Below are positions 29,639 to 38,663 of a DNA stretch of 64,000 bases, piece after piece. Position 1 is the stretch's first letter; every line of letters begins with the position of its first letter. The notes beneath the pieces were generated by a model. That model was not told where the DNA came from. It saw only the letters and a program-made list of their open reading frames with translations, and did no database searches. The DNA lies in the NCBI RefSeq assembly GCF_005405425.1, contig NZ_BJEA01000015.1, forward strand, positions 26,063 to 90,062. Direction: 5' to 3'. The position numbers were made by a program, and so were the translations under genes. Origin of the DNA: Lactiplantibacillus modestisalitolerans. GTDB lineage: Bacteria > Bacillota > Bacilli > Lactobacillales > Lactobacillaceae.

Positions 29639-31507
29639 TTACTTGTTGTCCTTATCCTTGTCAAGGTCTTCAAAATCACCGTCAACCGTGTTATCGTCGC
29701 CAGCCTTGCCTTGATCAGCATTCCCAGCAGCACTATCAGCGGCGCCAGCTTGGCTCCCTTGTGCTTGTTGAGCTTGTTGATAAAGCTTGACGGACAAGTC
29801 TTGCACGATCTTGTTCAAGTCGTCCTTCTTAGCCTTCATTTCGTCAACGTTGTTATCGTCTTGGGCCTTCTTCAACGCATCACGCGCATCCTTAGCCTTC
29901 TTAACTTCGTCTTCGGAAACTTTGCCATCGAGTTCCTTCAACGTCTTATCAGTCGTAAAGATTAATTGGTCAACTTCGTTCTTCAAGTCAACTTCTTCCT
30001 TACGCTTCTTATCGGCGTCTTCGTTTTTCTTAGCTTCCTTGACCATTTGATCAATTTCTTCATCAGAAAGACCCGATGAACTCTTGATGGTAATCTTTTG
30101 TTCCTTGTTAGTTCCCATATCCTTCGCAGAAACGTTAACGATCCCGTTCTTATCGATATCGAACTTAACTTCGATTTGAGGAACCCCCCGTGGTGCGGCT
30201 GGAATATCCGTTAATTGGAACCGGCCTAAGGTCTTATTATCGGCAGCCATTGGACGTTCACCTTGTAAGACGTGGATATCAACGGCTGGTTGATTATCAG
30301 CGGCCGTACTGAAGACTTGTGACTTGCTGGTAGGAATCGTCGTGTTCCGATCGATTAACTTCGTGAAGACGCCCCCCATGGTTTCAATCCCAAGGGAAAG
30401 CGGCGTTACGTCAAGCAAGACAACGTCCTTAACGTCACCGGTAATAACCCCACCTTGAACCGCGGCCCCTAAGGCAACCGCTTCATCAGGGTTAATTGAG
30501 TGGTTGGATTCCTTACCCGTCCACTTTTCAACGGCTTCTTGAACGGCTGGAATCCGGGTGGACCCACCGTTTAAGATAACAACGTCTAAGTCGTTAGCAG
30601 AAAGCTTAGCATCCTTCAACGCATTCTCAACTGGAATCCGGGTCTTTTCAACTAAGTCTTCCGTCAATTCGTTGAACTTCGCCCGTGATAACGTAGTTTC
30701 CAAGTGTAATGGGCCATTCGCGCCAGCTGAAATAAATGGTAAGCTGATTTGCGCTTCTGAAACCCCGGATAAGTCCTTCTTAGCCTTTTCAGCGGCATCT
30801 TTTAACCGTTGTAAGGCCATCTTATCCTTAGATAAATCGATGCCGTTATCGGCTTTAAAACCGTCAACTAACCAGTCGATAATCTTTTGGTCAAAGTCAT
30901 CCCCACCAAGTTGGGTATCACCGTTGGTTGATAAGACTTCAAAGACCCCGTCGCCTAATTCAAGGATGGAAACATCAAAGGTCCCACCACCAAGGTCATA
31001 AACTAAGATCTTTTCATCTTTATCAGTTTTGTCAAGCCCATAAGCTAAGGCTGCGGCAGTCGGTTCGTTGATGATCCGTTCGATATGCAGACCAGCAATC
31101 TTACCAGCATCCTTAGTTGCTTGCCGTTGGGCATCGTTAAAGTATGCCGGAACGGTTACAACGGCCTTTTCAACCGTATCGCCTAAGTAGTCTTCAGCAA
31201 AGCCCTTGATGTATTGTAAGATCATCGCAGAAATTTGTTGTGGCGTGTAGTCCTTGCCATCAACGTTAACTTTGTAACCCGCTTCACCCATGTGGCGCTT
31301 AATCGAAGCAACCGTGTTCGGGTTAGTGATGGCTTGCCGCTTGGCAACTTCACCAACTTGTGTTTCACCGTCTTTAAACGCAACAACTGATGGGACCGTC
31401 CGGCCACCTTCAGGCGTTGTGATAATTTTAGGTTCGTTACCATCTAGAACGGCAACCGCAGAGTTCGTCGTCCCAAGGTCAATCCCAATAATTTTATTAC
31501 TTGCCAT
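29639..31507 (-). CDS. dnaK: Chaperone DnaK (Hsp70)
   Basis: A 622-residue ATP-dependent chaperone. N-terminal nucleotide-binding domain (about 1-365): [27 protein letters not shown], and the phosphate-2 loop region [15 protein letters not shown]. Substrate-binding domain (about 370-510) and helical lid, ending in an acidic low-complexity tail that finishes DKDKDNK. Gram-positive form with the shorter nucleotide domain. Regulated by HrcA through the upstream CIRCE sites; 39 bp from grpE. Confidence 0.98.
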   Translation of the reverse strand: MASNKIIGIDLGTTNSAVAVLDGNEPKIITTPEGGRTVPSVVAFKDGETQVGEVAKRQAITNPNTVASIKRHMGEAGYKVNVDGKDYTPQQISAMILQYIKGFAEDYLGDTVEKAVVTVPAYFNDAQRQATKDAGKIAGLHIERIINEPTAAALAYGLDKTDKDEKILVYDLGGGTFDVSILELGDGVFEVLSTNGDTQLGGDDFDQKIIDWLVDGFKADNGIDLSKDKMALQRLKDAAEKAKKDLSGVSEAQISLPFISAGANGPLHLETTLSRAKFNELTEDLVEKTRIPVENALKDAKLSANDLDVVILNGGSTRIPAVQEAVEKWTGKESNHSINPDEAVALGAAVQGGVITGDVKDVVLLDVTPLSLGIETMGGVFTKLIDRNTTIPTSKSQVFSTAADNQPAVDIHVLQGERPMAADNKTLGRFQLTDIPAAPRGVPQIEVKFDIDKNGIVNVSAKDMGTNKEQKITIKSSSGLSDEEIDQMVKEAKKNEDADKKRKEEVDLKNEVDQLIFTTDKTLKELDGKVSEDEVKKAKDARDALKKAQDDNNVDEMKAKKDDLNKIVQDLSVKLYQQAQQAQGSQAGAADSAAGNADQGKAGDDNTVDGDFEDLDKDKDNK

Positions 31508-31546
31508 AAATAAACAAACCTCTTTTGAATTTATTATTTTTGTTAA

Positions 31547-32161
31547 TTACTGTGCAACAATTACCATTGCGGCGCGTAACGTCCGGTCCTTGAACAAGTA
31601 CCCCTTTTGAAGAACTTGTACCACCGTATCAGCCGGATGATCATCGTCAGCGGGCACGGTTTGGACAGCCTGATGAATATTTGGATCAAACTTCTCACCA
31701 GCGGCTGGCACTTCCGTTATTTCGTGCTTCTTTAACGCGTCTTGCAGGTGCCCATAAACCATCTCAACACCTTTTTTGAGTTGTTGAGCGGCGGCATCAT
31801 CTGCTTCGGTTGCCAGCGCGCGTTCCAAGTTATCCAAAACCGGTAAGACATCCTTCGCTAAGGACTGGCCGTCGTATTTGATGATTGCGGCTTGTTCCTT
31901 TTTGTTCCGGTTTTGCATATTAACGATTTCAGCTTGAGCCCGTAACAATTGGTCGCCTTGTTGGTCCAATTGTTGCTTTAATTGCTCAATTTGTTCATCG
32001 CGTGGATCAGTTTGGCTGGTTTGATCCGCCGCACTGGTTGTATCACTAGCAGCGGCCTTAGCAGTTGCTTCTGATTGGCTCGTTGCTGATTCAGCTGCGG
32101 CACTGCTTTGCGCAGTTTCGCTAGCCGTTTCACTCGTTGATTTTTTTGCCAATGTTTTCAT
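31547..32161 (-). CDS. grpE: Nucleotide exchange factor GrpE
   Basis: A 204-residue DnaK nucleotide exchange factor. The Ser/Ala/Thr-rich disordered N-terminus (about 1-60) precedes the long dimerising helix ([22 protein letters not shown]) and the beta domain with [12 protein letters not shown] and [21 protein letters not shown] 32161 overlaps the Shine-Dalgarno; TTG 32152, nine bases after GGGGAG, may be the true start and would give MAKKST. Between hrcA and dnaK. Confidence 0.96.
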   Translation of the reverse strand: MKTLAKKSTSETASETAQSSAAAESATSQSEATAKAAASDTTSAADQTSQTDPRDEQIEQLKQQLDQQGDQLLRAQAEIVNMQNRNKKEQAAIIKYDGQSLAKDVLPVLDNLERALATEADDAAAQQLKKGVEMVYGHLQDALKKHEITEVPAAGEKFDPNIHQAVQTVPADDDHPADTVVQVLQKGYLFKDRTLRAAMVIVAQ

Positions 32162-32172
32162 CTCCCCGTCCG

Positions 32173-33216
32173 TTACTCGTCAAAGTACCGGTAATAGTCT
32201 AATAATTTACGGGCAAGTTCGCGTTGGAACGCGCCCATTAACCCGATCATCCGTGAGTACGGCATGGCGGTCGGCCCCAGAATGGCAATCATACCCTTTC
32301 CGTGGCGATCAACGTCGTACGTAGCGGTAATCAAGCTGTAATCCTTCAACAAATCATTAGTGATTTCGTTACCAATTCGCACTTGGATGCGCTGGCCAGG
32401 TGGGCCAATCACGTTGGCCAAGTTATCGGTTTGGTCTAGCAACGAATACAACGATTGGAGCGTTTTCGGATTTTGTTGCGCCGTGTAGTTGAACAAGTTT
32501 AACTTGCCCCCCACAAAGAACCGCTCCGAAGCTGCCTTGGACAGTACACTTCCAAAAATATCTAAAAATCCATCTGGATTTTGGAGATACTTTGCCAACT
32601 TTAACGGGATTTCCCGTTGAAGTTGCTGAAGGACGTCTTGTAACGGCAGGCCAACTAACTGGTCATCAATGAAGCGAACCACTGGTTCCAGTTCATCACC
32701 CGTTAAATCGTTGGGAATCGTGAAGGTTTGATTCTCCACGTCACCATTATTCGTCACTAGAATTGCCATCACCTGGTGGTTGCCTAATGGAACCAGCCGA
32801 AACCCACTCAAGCGACTATCTTTCAATTCTGGTCGCAACGTAAAGGTCGTATAGCTCGTCAATTGTGACAAAATATCGGCCGACTGCGCAACGATCTCAT
32901 CAATTTTATGAAATTCGCCACCTAATGAATGTTGAATGACTTGCAGGTCCCGTCCATCCACCTTTTCAGGCTTGAGGATATGATCAACGTAGTATCGATA
33001 CCCCTTGATTGACGGAATCCGACCTGATGATAAATGCGTTTTGACGATTAACCCCAAGTCTTCCAGTCGAACCATTTCATTACGAATCGTTGCGGAACTA
33101 ACCTTTACCGGGAGTTCTTGCACTAACGACTTGGAACCAACGGGATTACCGCCTTCGGTATAGTCACGGACAATTGCCTTTAAAATTAGGCGTTGTCGTT
33201 CAGTTAACGTGATCAT
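32173..33216 (-). CDS. hrcA: Heat-inducible repressor HrcA
   Basis: A 347-residue repressor that binds CIRCE operators with help from GroEL. N-terminal winged helix ([40 protein letters not shown]), then the GAF-like dimerisation and inserted domains, ending with [15 protein letters not shown]. The start lies just 10 bp from a CIRCE, and GAGG is only 2 nt from the ATG (a GTG at 33219 is the alternative), so repressor binding would also cover the ribosome site region. First gene of its own regulon. Confidence 0.96.
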   Translation of the reverse strand: MITLTERQRLILKAIVRDYTEGGNPVGSKSLVQELPVKVSSATIRNEMVRLEDLGLIVKTHLSSGRIPSIKGYRYYVDHILKPEKVDGRDLQVIQHSLGGEFHKIDEIVAQSADILSQLTSYTTFTLRPELKDSRLSGFRLVPLGNHQVMAILVTNNGDVENQTFTIPNDLTGDELEPVVRFIDDQLVGLPLQDVLQQLQREIPLKLAKYLQNPDGFLDIFGSVLSKAASERFFVGGKLNLFNYTAQQNPKTLQSLYSLLDQTDNLANVIGPPGQRIQVRIGNEITNDLLKDYSLITATYDVDRHGKGMIAILGPTAMPYSRMIGLMGAFQRELARKLLDYYRYFDE

Positions 33217-33225
33217 CACCTCTTT

Positions 33226-33252
33226 TTAGCACTTGTCTTAATGGAGTGCTAA
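33226..33252. promoter_or_regulatory. CIRCE operator 1 (one mismatch)
   Basis: TTAGCACTt-N9-GAGTGCTAA, eight of nine bases matching in the left arm, in the 5' leader just downstream of promoter P1 and 7-10 bp from the hrcA start. Confidence 0.95.
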
Positions 33253-33262
33253 CACAATTACT

Positions 33263-33291
33263 AATATACCAATCCGCCCTGTGAAAGTCAA
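33263..33291 (-). promoter_or_regulatory. hrcA operon promoter P1
   Basis: Minus-strand TTGACT (33286-33291), 17-nt spacer, TATATT (33263-33268); CIRCE 1 follows at the predicted transcription start. Confidence 0.88.
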
Positions 33292-33393
33292 GGAAGGACA
33301 AAGTATTTTTAAACGACTCATTAAACTCGCCACACCGACTAAGTCCTGCTCCTGATTAGCATTAACACGGGCGTTTTAAGCCGAAGCGCTTAA

Positions 33394-33420
33394 TTAGCAC
33401 TCCGAGCTTTCGAGTGCTAA
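33394..33420. promoter_or_regulatory. CIRCE operator 2 (perfect)
   Basis: TTAGCACTC-N9-GAGTGCTAA with no mismatch, overlapping the -10 box of promoter P2. Confidence 0.96.
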
Positions 33421-33447
33421 TATACACCCATTATTGGCTGAGTGCAA
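33419..33447 (-). promoter_or_regulatory. hrcA operon promoter P2
   Basis: Minus-strand TTGCAC (33442-33447), 17-nt spacer, TATATT (33419-33424); the -10 box shares bases with CIRCE 2, so HrcA would block polymerase directly. Confidence 0.85.
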
Positions 33448-33515
33448 CCGAGCAGTTCGCCAGTCTTGGATCGCAGGCGCAAGCGCGGCAGTTAAAGCCC
33501 CCGCCCACGCTGTGC

Positions 33516-33549
33516 AAAAAAAGGGGCCCCGCCGTAGCCTGGTCCCCGG
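33516..33549 (-). terminator. Intrinsic terminator of the truB-ribF-budA unit
   Basis: Minus-strand GC-rich stem ending GGGGCCCC followed by seven T residues, 8 bp after the decarboxylase stop. One mismatch in the stem. Confidence 0.8.
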
Positions 33550-33556
33550 TCAACAA

Positions 33557-34270
33557 TTAACGTTCCGCCTTATTGATGGCGTGATCAATCGTTTGGTTAT
33601 CAAATTGTTCTTGTAAATACGCTTCGTTATCAATTGGTAAATGGACGTGAAAATCGGCAAAGTGCTGAACTTTCAAGGTCGCCTTCGCAATTTCAAACCC
33701 CAATAAGTGGCCACCTAATTGATGATCCGCACTTAGGAAATGGAGGTGAAAGCCCCCCACTGTTGCGCCTTGAAACAGGTGCGGCGCATAGTAGCCAACA
33801 ATCGTGCCATCTACGTCATCACCACTAAATTCGGGTTGCGTTGAGGTCGCTTCGACCAACGTTTTATAAGGCGGTTGTTGCCGCGGCGCCACCCGGGTCT
33901 TAATGTGTTTAAAATGTCCGTCAATCCGGATTGCCGCAAACACGTTGGTTAAACGGTAATCGCGAACAACTTGCGTTTCAAAATCCGCCTGACTTAGTGC
34001 TTGGAGCTGATCACTAATATCCGGTTTCTCAAAGTGCACCGACGCAAATGGAAGCGTCTCGTCAGCCGCGATTTCACGAATTTGACCATCCTCACGGGCT
34101 TGATAAGCGTGTCCATCAATAATAATGACTTCGCCATCCAAACCAGCCAGCGTTCCGATTCCAGTATCCCCGTGCTTTAACAGCGCTCCGGCCGTAATCG
34201 TCCCGTCAAATAATCCGGGTACGAGTAAGCCAAGCGTTCCGTGTTGAAAAATTGTTCCCGTTGCCGCCAT
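33557..34270 (-). CDS. budA: Alpha-acetolactate decarboxylase
   Basis: A 237-residue zinc enzyme converting 2-acetolactate to acetoin, part of pyruvate overflow and pH homeostasis. The zinc-binding His cluster is visible in GGFHLHFLSADHQLGGHLLGF, with RIDGHFKHIKTR upstream and the conserved Glu in the TLVEATSTQPEF region. GGAGGG precedes the start, and the ribF stop and this start overlap as TAATG, so translation is coupled to the flavin enzyme. Also called aldB or alsD. Confidence 0.95.
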   Translation of the reverse strand: MAATGTIFQHGTLGLLVPGLFDGTITAGALLKHGDTGIGTLAGLDGEVIIIDGHAYQAREDGQIREIAADETLPFASVHFEKPDISDQLQALSQADFETQVVRDYRLTNVFAAIRIDGHFKHIKTRVAPRQQPPYKTLVEATSTQPEFSGDDVDGTIVGYYAPHLFQGATVGGFHLHFLSADHQLGGHLLGFEIAKATLKVQHFADFHVHLPIDNEAYLQEQFDNQTIDHAINKAER

Positions 34271-35274
34271 TAGAATCCCTCCGTTTTCGTTAATCGTCCG
34301 GTTGGTGTTGTTAACCGTGGTTGGGCCCGAAACGGGTGGGCCTGATAGTAATCCCGGGTCGCTTGTTCATCGTGTTTTAACTGGGTAACCAGTCCCGCCG
34401 CCCCGTCAAACTTGATTTCGCCCCGCATCCGGTGGCCCCACCGAATAGTTAACGCCTGACCATAAATATCTGCTTTAAAGTCTAATAAGTAAATTTCAAC
34501 CGTAATTGGTCGGTGATCGCCAAACGTCACGTTGCGCCCCACCGACGCCATTCCCATAACCCATTGACCGGCCACTTGAACCATGGTCGCGTAAATCCCG
34601 ATTCCAGGGACCCGGGTATTGTCACTATGCGCAACGTTGGCGGTTGGAAACCCCAGCGTGCGACCACGGGCCTCACCGTGAACGACCCGGCCGGCCGTTT
34701 CATATTGATAACCCAATAGCGCGTTAGCCTGATCAACGTCGCCAGCGTCCAACGCCCGCCGAATCCGCGTCGAACTAATTTTTTGGGCATCCAATTCCGC
34801 TTTAGGCACCTCGACGACCTCAAAACGGCCCTTGGCATACCCACCCAACAAACGCATATTTGCAATTTCAGCGGGACCGTAAGTATAGTCAAAACCAGCA
34901 ACGACCGTCTGGGCCCGTAGTCCGACAATCAATTGATCAACAAACGCTTGGGGTGCTAGGGCGCCAACCGTCGCGTCAAATTGCAACACGTACAGATAAT
35001 CTACGCCAAGTTCGGCCATCAGCGCCGTTTTTTGGGCGACCGTCGTTAAATAACGCACGTGGTCCGGATCAGCGTGTTGGAAAACGACCGATGGGTGCCG
35101 ATCAAAGGTCATTACAGCCAGCTTGGCCTGGCGATCAGTCGCAATTTTGCGGGCCGCCGCAACGACCCGCTGGTGACCGCGATGAACGCCGTCAAAAAAG
35201 CCGAGTGCCAGCACAACCGGTACGTTCGGAATTTGATTAGCGGACACCGGATAAGTTAAATTTATCACCTGCAT
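34270..35274 (-). CDS. ribF: Bifunctional riboflavin kinase/FAD synthetase RibF
   Basis: A 334-residue enzyme making FMN and FAD from riboflavin. The N-terminal nucleotidyltransferase domain shows ALGFFDGVHRGHQ and STRIRRAL; the C-terminal flavokinase has GEARGRTLGFPTANV and VEIYLLDF. ATG 35274 has AAGGAG nine bases upstream. Normal gene order after truB; no FMN riboswitch is visible. Confidence 0.96.
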   Translation of the reverse strand: MQVINLTYPVSANQIPNVPVVLALGFFDGVHRGHQRVVAAARKIATDRQAKLAVMTFDRHPSVVFQHADPDHVRYLTTVAQKTALMAELGVDYLYVLQFDATVGALAPQAFVDQLIVGLRAQTVVAGFDYTYGPAEIANMRLLGGYAKGRFEVVEVPKAELDAQKISSTRIRRALDAGDVDQANALLGYQYETAGRVVHGEARGRTLGFPTANVAHSDNTRVPGIGIYATMVQVAGQWVMGMASVGRNVTFGDHRPITVEIYLLDFKADIYGQALTIRWGHRMRGEIKFDGAAGLVTQLKHDEQATRDYYQAHPFRAQPRLTTPTGRLTKTEGF

Positions 35275-35287
35275 GAACAAAAACTCC

Positions 35288-36208
35288 TTAATTAACCGCA
35301 AACATTTTCAGCGGTTTGTACCGTTGTTCGTTTGGTCGGTAACTGTATAAACATTTTATGCTATTTTGATAAACGAGCGCAAGCACCGTGTTTTCGTCCG
35401 GGGCAGCCTGTTGGCCTTCGTCCTTAGTCAACCAAACCCCGTTCTTCACTTTCGCCCACTGCGCATCCGTCAGCGTGACCTGCGGATATTGGGTCAGCGC
35501 CCGATCAATCGGCGCCAACAAGTCGGCTTCAGTTTGCGCCGCAACGTGCGCTTCAATTTCCTCAAACGTCACGGTGTCAGCGAGCGTGAAGCCCCCGCTT
35601 TTCAAGCGGGTCAAGTCACTCATAACCGCGGGCACCCCGAGTTGCTTGCCAAGGTCCACCGCTAACGTACGGACGTAGGTCCCCTTACTGCAAGCAACCG
35701 TAAAGTAGATGGTTTGCGTTTGCCGCTGTGGATCGTAGGTGGCGGCTTGTCGCTGGATAAAAGATGTAATCGTGACATGGCGTTGCGGCCGCTCAACCGT
35801 CTCACCATGACGCGCGTAGTCGTATAGGCGCCGACCATTAACTTTGACCGCGGAAAACATCGGCGGAATCTGCGTAATCGCCCCCGTCAGTGCCGCCAAC
35901 CCCGCGTCAATTTCCGCCGTTGTAAAGGGGCGCGTTATTGCGGCTTGTTCAACCGTGTCACCATCGAGGTCTTCGGTCGTCGTGGCAAAGCCCAGGGTAA
36001 TGCTCCCCTGGTACTGCTTGCCCGAAGCCACCAAAAATTGAACGACCTTGGTTGCATTACCGATACAAATTGGTAACACCCCGTCGACGTTCGGATCGAG
36101 CGTCCCCGAGTGACCCACCTTGCGGGTTTGGTATAATTTGCGAATCTTAGCCACGCAATCAAAACTGGTCATGCCACGTGGCTTATATAATGGTAAAATT
36201 CCGTTCAA
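35288..36208 (-). CDS. truB: tRNA pseudouridine(55) synthase TruB
   Basis: A 306-residue enzyme that isomerises U55 in the T loop of tRNAs. The sequence KPRGMTSFD and the catalytic Asp in GHSGTLDPNVDGVLP are diagnostic; a C-terminal PUA-like region follows. I favour TTG 36208 (Shine-Dalgarno GAGAGGTG) so that the protein begins MNGILPLYKP like homologues; ATG 36223 sits on top of that signal. First gene of truB-ribF-budA. Confidence 0.95.
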   Translation of the reverse strand: MNGILPLYKPRGMTSFDCVAKIRKLYQTRKVGHSGTLDPNVDGVLPICIGNATKVVQFLVASGKQYQGSITLGFATTTEDLDGDTVEQAAITRPFTTAEIDAGLAALTGAITQIPPMFSAVKVNGRRLYDYARHGETVERPQRHVTITSFIQRQAATYDPQRQTQTIYFTVACSKGTYVRTLAVDLGKQLGVPAVMSDLTRLKSGGFTLADTVTFEEIEAHVAAQTEADLLAPIDRALTQYPQVTLTDAQWAKVKNGVWLTKDEGQQAAPDENTVLALVYQNSIKCLYSYRPNEQRYKPLKMFAVN

Positions 36209-36289
36209 AAGGGCACCTCTCATTGATACCGAACCGCACGTTAAGTGTTGTTAACCCGCGAATTCAGCGTAAATTCATAAACTTTTTTC

Positions 36290-36298
36290 AGTATACCA
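36290..36298 (-). promoter_or_regulatory. Extended -10 promoter of truB
   Basis: Minus-strand TGGTATACT (TGn-TATACT) about 80 bp before the truB start; the -35 box is weak. Confidence 0.55.
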
Positions 36299-36418
36299 CA
36301 TTGTCCGCTTTGTAAGCGCATTATCCATTATGCGTCAATTACGTTCCAAATTCAAACTAGCGGGTAAGCTCCCCGCTACTTTTAGACCCGTTGCGGCCAT
36401 TGTCATTTAGAACCCAAA

Positions 36419-36449
36419 AAGGGGTCCGTGACATTAGTCACAGCCCCTT
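36419..36449 (-). terminator. Composite element copy C, hairpin 1 (detached)
   Basis: GTGACTAATGTCAC core with GGGGCTG/CGGACCCC arms and a T tail on the minus strand. It matches hairpin 1 of the other composite copies, but its hairpin 2 partner lies about 550 bp away at 37000-37045. Confidence 0.7.
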
Positions 36450-36479
36450 CCTACGATTAGTCAAGCCCGGATAGTGAAA

Positions 36480-36645
36480 ACTTGTCGCCTTACCGGTTGG
36501 TCCTAAAGCGGCTGGAACGTGGTGGACACGACTTTAAGCCAAGCAACCCACTTGTCTTAAAGCTCGGTCTTTGGGTAAGTCGGGAAACAACCCCGACTAA
36601 CGCAAACGACACCACTGAGCCACTTTAGGACCGCCCTCACGGCTA
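36480..36645. repeat. Diverged palindromic repeat
   Basis: GGTCCTAAAGCGGCT near the left end pairs with AGCCACTTTAGGACC at the right. Inside, GGCTGGAAC and ACTTTAAGC resemble the MITE-like elements at 28201 and 43735, and AGTCGGG/CCCGACT forms an internal hairpin. Probably a diverged member of that family. Confidence 0.5.
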
Positions 36646-36668
36646 AATGAGTGTCAACTAAACAGTGG

Positions 36669-36707
36669 CTCCCAATGATTGAAATTGGAAACATCAATCA
36701 TTGGGAG
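36669..36707. repeat. 14-bp perfect inverted repeat
   Basis: CTCCCAATGATTGA / TCAATCATTGGGAG with an 11-nt loop, just beyond the 3' end of the IS110-type remnant. It may be its terminator or an insertion-sequence border. Confidence 0.8.
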
Positions 36708-36739
36708 ACTGCTAAAATTAAATTATAAGGTGTGAACCT

Positions 36740-36992
36740 GATTGGACTGCGAGTCCGTGGTATGAGTAGCCAGACCCTTGGCTGGTCTTCACCATGCTTA
36801 ACAGCCATTTGACCGTCTTATGCATGCAAGCCACCACTGCGACCTTATCCTATTTGGAATGAGGTCCTTTTTTAATTGATAATAGTAATCAACAATAAGG
36901 TTGGAAGCCGCTTTTTGTCGGCGAATCATGTTACGAACGGCTAAGAATAAAATACTGCGAGCGTAAGCATCACCGCGTTTGCTTATCTCCAA
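36740..36992 (-). pseudogene. IS110-family transposase remnant (C-terminal part)
   Basis: The minus strand encodes ISKRGDAYARSILFLAVRNM then IVDYYYQLKK, the conserved C-terminal region of IS110/IS116/IS902 transposases. After a frame change the homology continues as KVAVVACMHKTVKWLL, a typical terminal segment, beyond an in-frame TAG. The N-terminal DEDD part is missing and the upstream junction coincides with the composite-repeat motif AATAGCCG. Non-functional. Confidence 0.8.
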
Positions 36993-36999
36993 ACACTAA

Positions 37000-37045
37000 T
37001 AGCCGAAACGTGCCCCACACGTCAGCCGGCTTTTGGCACACGCTC
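37000..37045 (-). repeat. Composite element copy C, hairpin 2 (detached)
   Basis: AATAGCCGAAACGTG followed by a partly degraded hairpin ending CTTTTGGCACACGCTC, as in copies B and D. It lies directly after the aroK stop codon. Confidence 0.7.
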
Positions 37046-37051
37046 TAATCT

Positions 37052-37561
37052 TTATTCCGTTCGTAGTGCTAACCACTGGGCAATCTGGCTAACGATTTGC
37101 ACGGGCGTGCGCTGGTCGGTTGCGACTACTAAGTCCGCAGCTTGTTCGTACCGCGGGGCCCGCTGATGCTTAAGTGCCAATAGCCCTTCAACGTCAAGCT
37201 GGTTGACTAACGGCCTTTGGGCATCATTTTGAACCCGCGCTAGCGTTGTCTGATCCGAAGCCGTCAGCCAAATGACCGGTACCCGACTAGCCGCGAGTAG
37301 TTCGGCATTCGCCGCCGAAACGGCGGTCCCACCGCCCGTCGATAACACGCCAGTCCGTGCCAAGGTTTGACGTAGCGTTTCACGCTCCAGTCGCCGAAAA
37401 GTGGCTTCCCCCGAATCGGCAAAGATCGTCGTAATCGGGCGCCCCGCTTCAGCAACGATCAACTCATCTAAATCGGCGTGTTCGGTTCGAAGCTCAGTTG
37501 CTAGCGCGCGACCAACCGTCGTTTTACCGCACCCCATAAATCCAATTAAAACTGCTTGCAT
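37052..37561 (-). CDS. aroK: Shikimate kinase AroK
   Basis: A 169-residue P-loop kinase phosphorylating shikimate at O3. Walker A GFMGCGKTT (8-16), the DLDE shikimate-binding motif, RRLERE, STGGGTA and the lid QRPLV are present. AAGGACTG precedes the start; it follows tyrA by 4 bp and is the last gene of the aromatic operon. Confidence 0.95.
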   Translation of the reverse strand: MQAVLIGFMGCGKTTVGRALATELRTEHADLDELIVAEAGRPITTIFADSGEATFRRLERETLRQTLARTGVLSTGGGTAVSAANAELLAASRVPVIWLTASDQTTLARVQNDAQRPLVNQLDVEGLLALKHQRAPRYEQAADLVVATDQRTPVQIVSQIAQWLALRTE

Positions 37562-37565
37562 TTGC

Positions 37566-38663
37566 TCAGTCCTTTCGAATAATTTGCAACCCGGCAGCCG
37601 TTAAAACTTCAACCGCCCGCATGCGACTCGCTGCATCACTAAAGGTTAACTGTAAGACCCCGTCGACGTCTTCGCGAACTTCTAATAAATGCAGGTTAAC
37701 AACGTTCAGGTGCGCCTTGGCCAACTGGTGCGTCACGGCTGCGATTGCGCCGACCTGGTCGGGAATATTCAAAAATAGGTCAAAGAAATTAGGTAATTGG
37801 CCCTGATGAGCGGGCCCCAAGCGGTCGCGGGTGACCTTCGCCCGTTCAAAAAGCGCGTGAATGCCCGCCTGATCATGACGCGTCAAAGCCCGTTGCGCGG
37901 CGCGAAGCGCGTCAATATAAGCCTGCAATTGACTGGTTAAAACGTCGGCGTTGCTCTCCAGAATCGCCGTCCACATCGTCGGGTCGGAACTGGCAATCCG
38001 GGTAATACTTTTAAAGCCCCCGGCCGCCAGGCGTAAACCTAAGGGGGACGTCGCCAAGGCCGTCTGCGTTTCATTCACTAAAGCAGCCGCGACGACGTGG
38101 GGTAAGTGACTCAACTGGCCCACCAGTTGGTCGTGTTGTTGGGGCGTTACCGTGACCCATTTAACCTGCGTTGCGCTGAGTAACCGTTGTAGCCGCGGTA
38201 CTGCGGGCGTGGCGGTCAGGCCCGGCACCAGAAAATAGAAGGCGTTGGCAAAGAGGTCGGCGCGCCCCGCTTGGACGCCCGCCTTGTGCGAACCGGCCAT
38301 TGGGTGCCCACCAATGAACGGCACGCCGCGGCGTTGTAACGGCAGCGCCGCCGCCATGACGGCCCGCTTGGTACTCCCGACGTCGGTCACGACGACGCCG
38401 GGTTTTAAGGTAGCGGTTGCGAGCCATTTTAAATCCGCTTGAATAACGTTGACCGGACCCGCTAAAATAATAAAATCTGCTTGCGAAACGCAATCTGAGA
38501 AATCGCGATGCACTTCATTAACGACGCGGTGCTGACGCGCCCACCCTAAACTGGCCGGGTCTACGTCAACCCCAATCACGTGGGTTCGCGGGTCGGCTTG
38601 CTTCACAGCGCGAGCCAGCGAGCTCCCAATCAACCCCAACCCCTTAATAACCACCGTTACCAT
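37566..38663 (-). CDS. tyrA: Prephenate dehydrogenase TyrA
   Basis: A 365-residue NAD(P)-dependent enzyme making 4-hydroxyphenylpyruvate for tyrosine. The nucleotide-binding loop GLGLIGSS follows the start; GGHPMAGSHKAG and QQHDQLVGQLSHLPHV are family motifs. A C-terminal ACT domain (about 295-365, LNIPDQVGAIAAVTHQL) suggests feedback by an aromatic amino acid. ATG 38663 lies inside the last codons of aroA (ATGGTAA overlap); longer frames upstream would run through aroA. Confidence 0.95.
   Translation of the reverse strand: MVTVVIKGLGLIGSSLARAVKQADPRTHVIGVDVDPASLGWARQHRVVNEVHRDFSDCVSQADFIILAGPVNVIQADLKWLATATLKPGVVVTDVGSTKRAVMAAALPLQRRGVPFIGGHPMAGSHKAGVQAGRADLFANAFYFLVPGLTATPAVPRLQRLLSATQVKWVTVTPQQHDQLVGQLSHLPHVVAAALVNETQTALATSPLGLRLAAGGFKSITRIASSDPTMWTAILESNADVLTSQLQAYIDALRAAQRALTRHDQAGIHALFERAKVTRDRLGPAHQGQLPNFFDLFLNIPDQVGAIAAVTHQLAKAHLNVVNLHLLEVREDVDGVLQLTFSDAASRMRAVEVLTAAGLQIIRKD

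Noticed and set aside
35275..36290. FMN riboswitch for ribF
   Set aside because: ribF lies directly behind truB with no leader space and no RFN-type sequence.
36462..36740. Second transposase fragment
   Set aside because: Only palindromic repeat sequence is present here; no transposase motif could be read in any frame.
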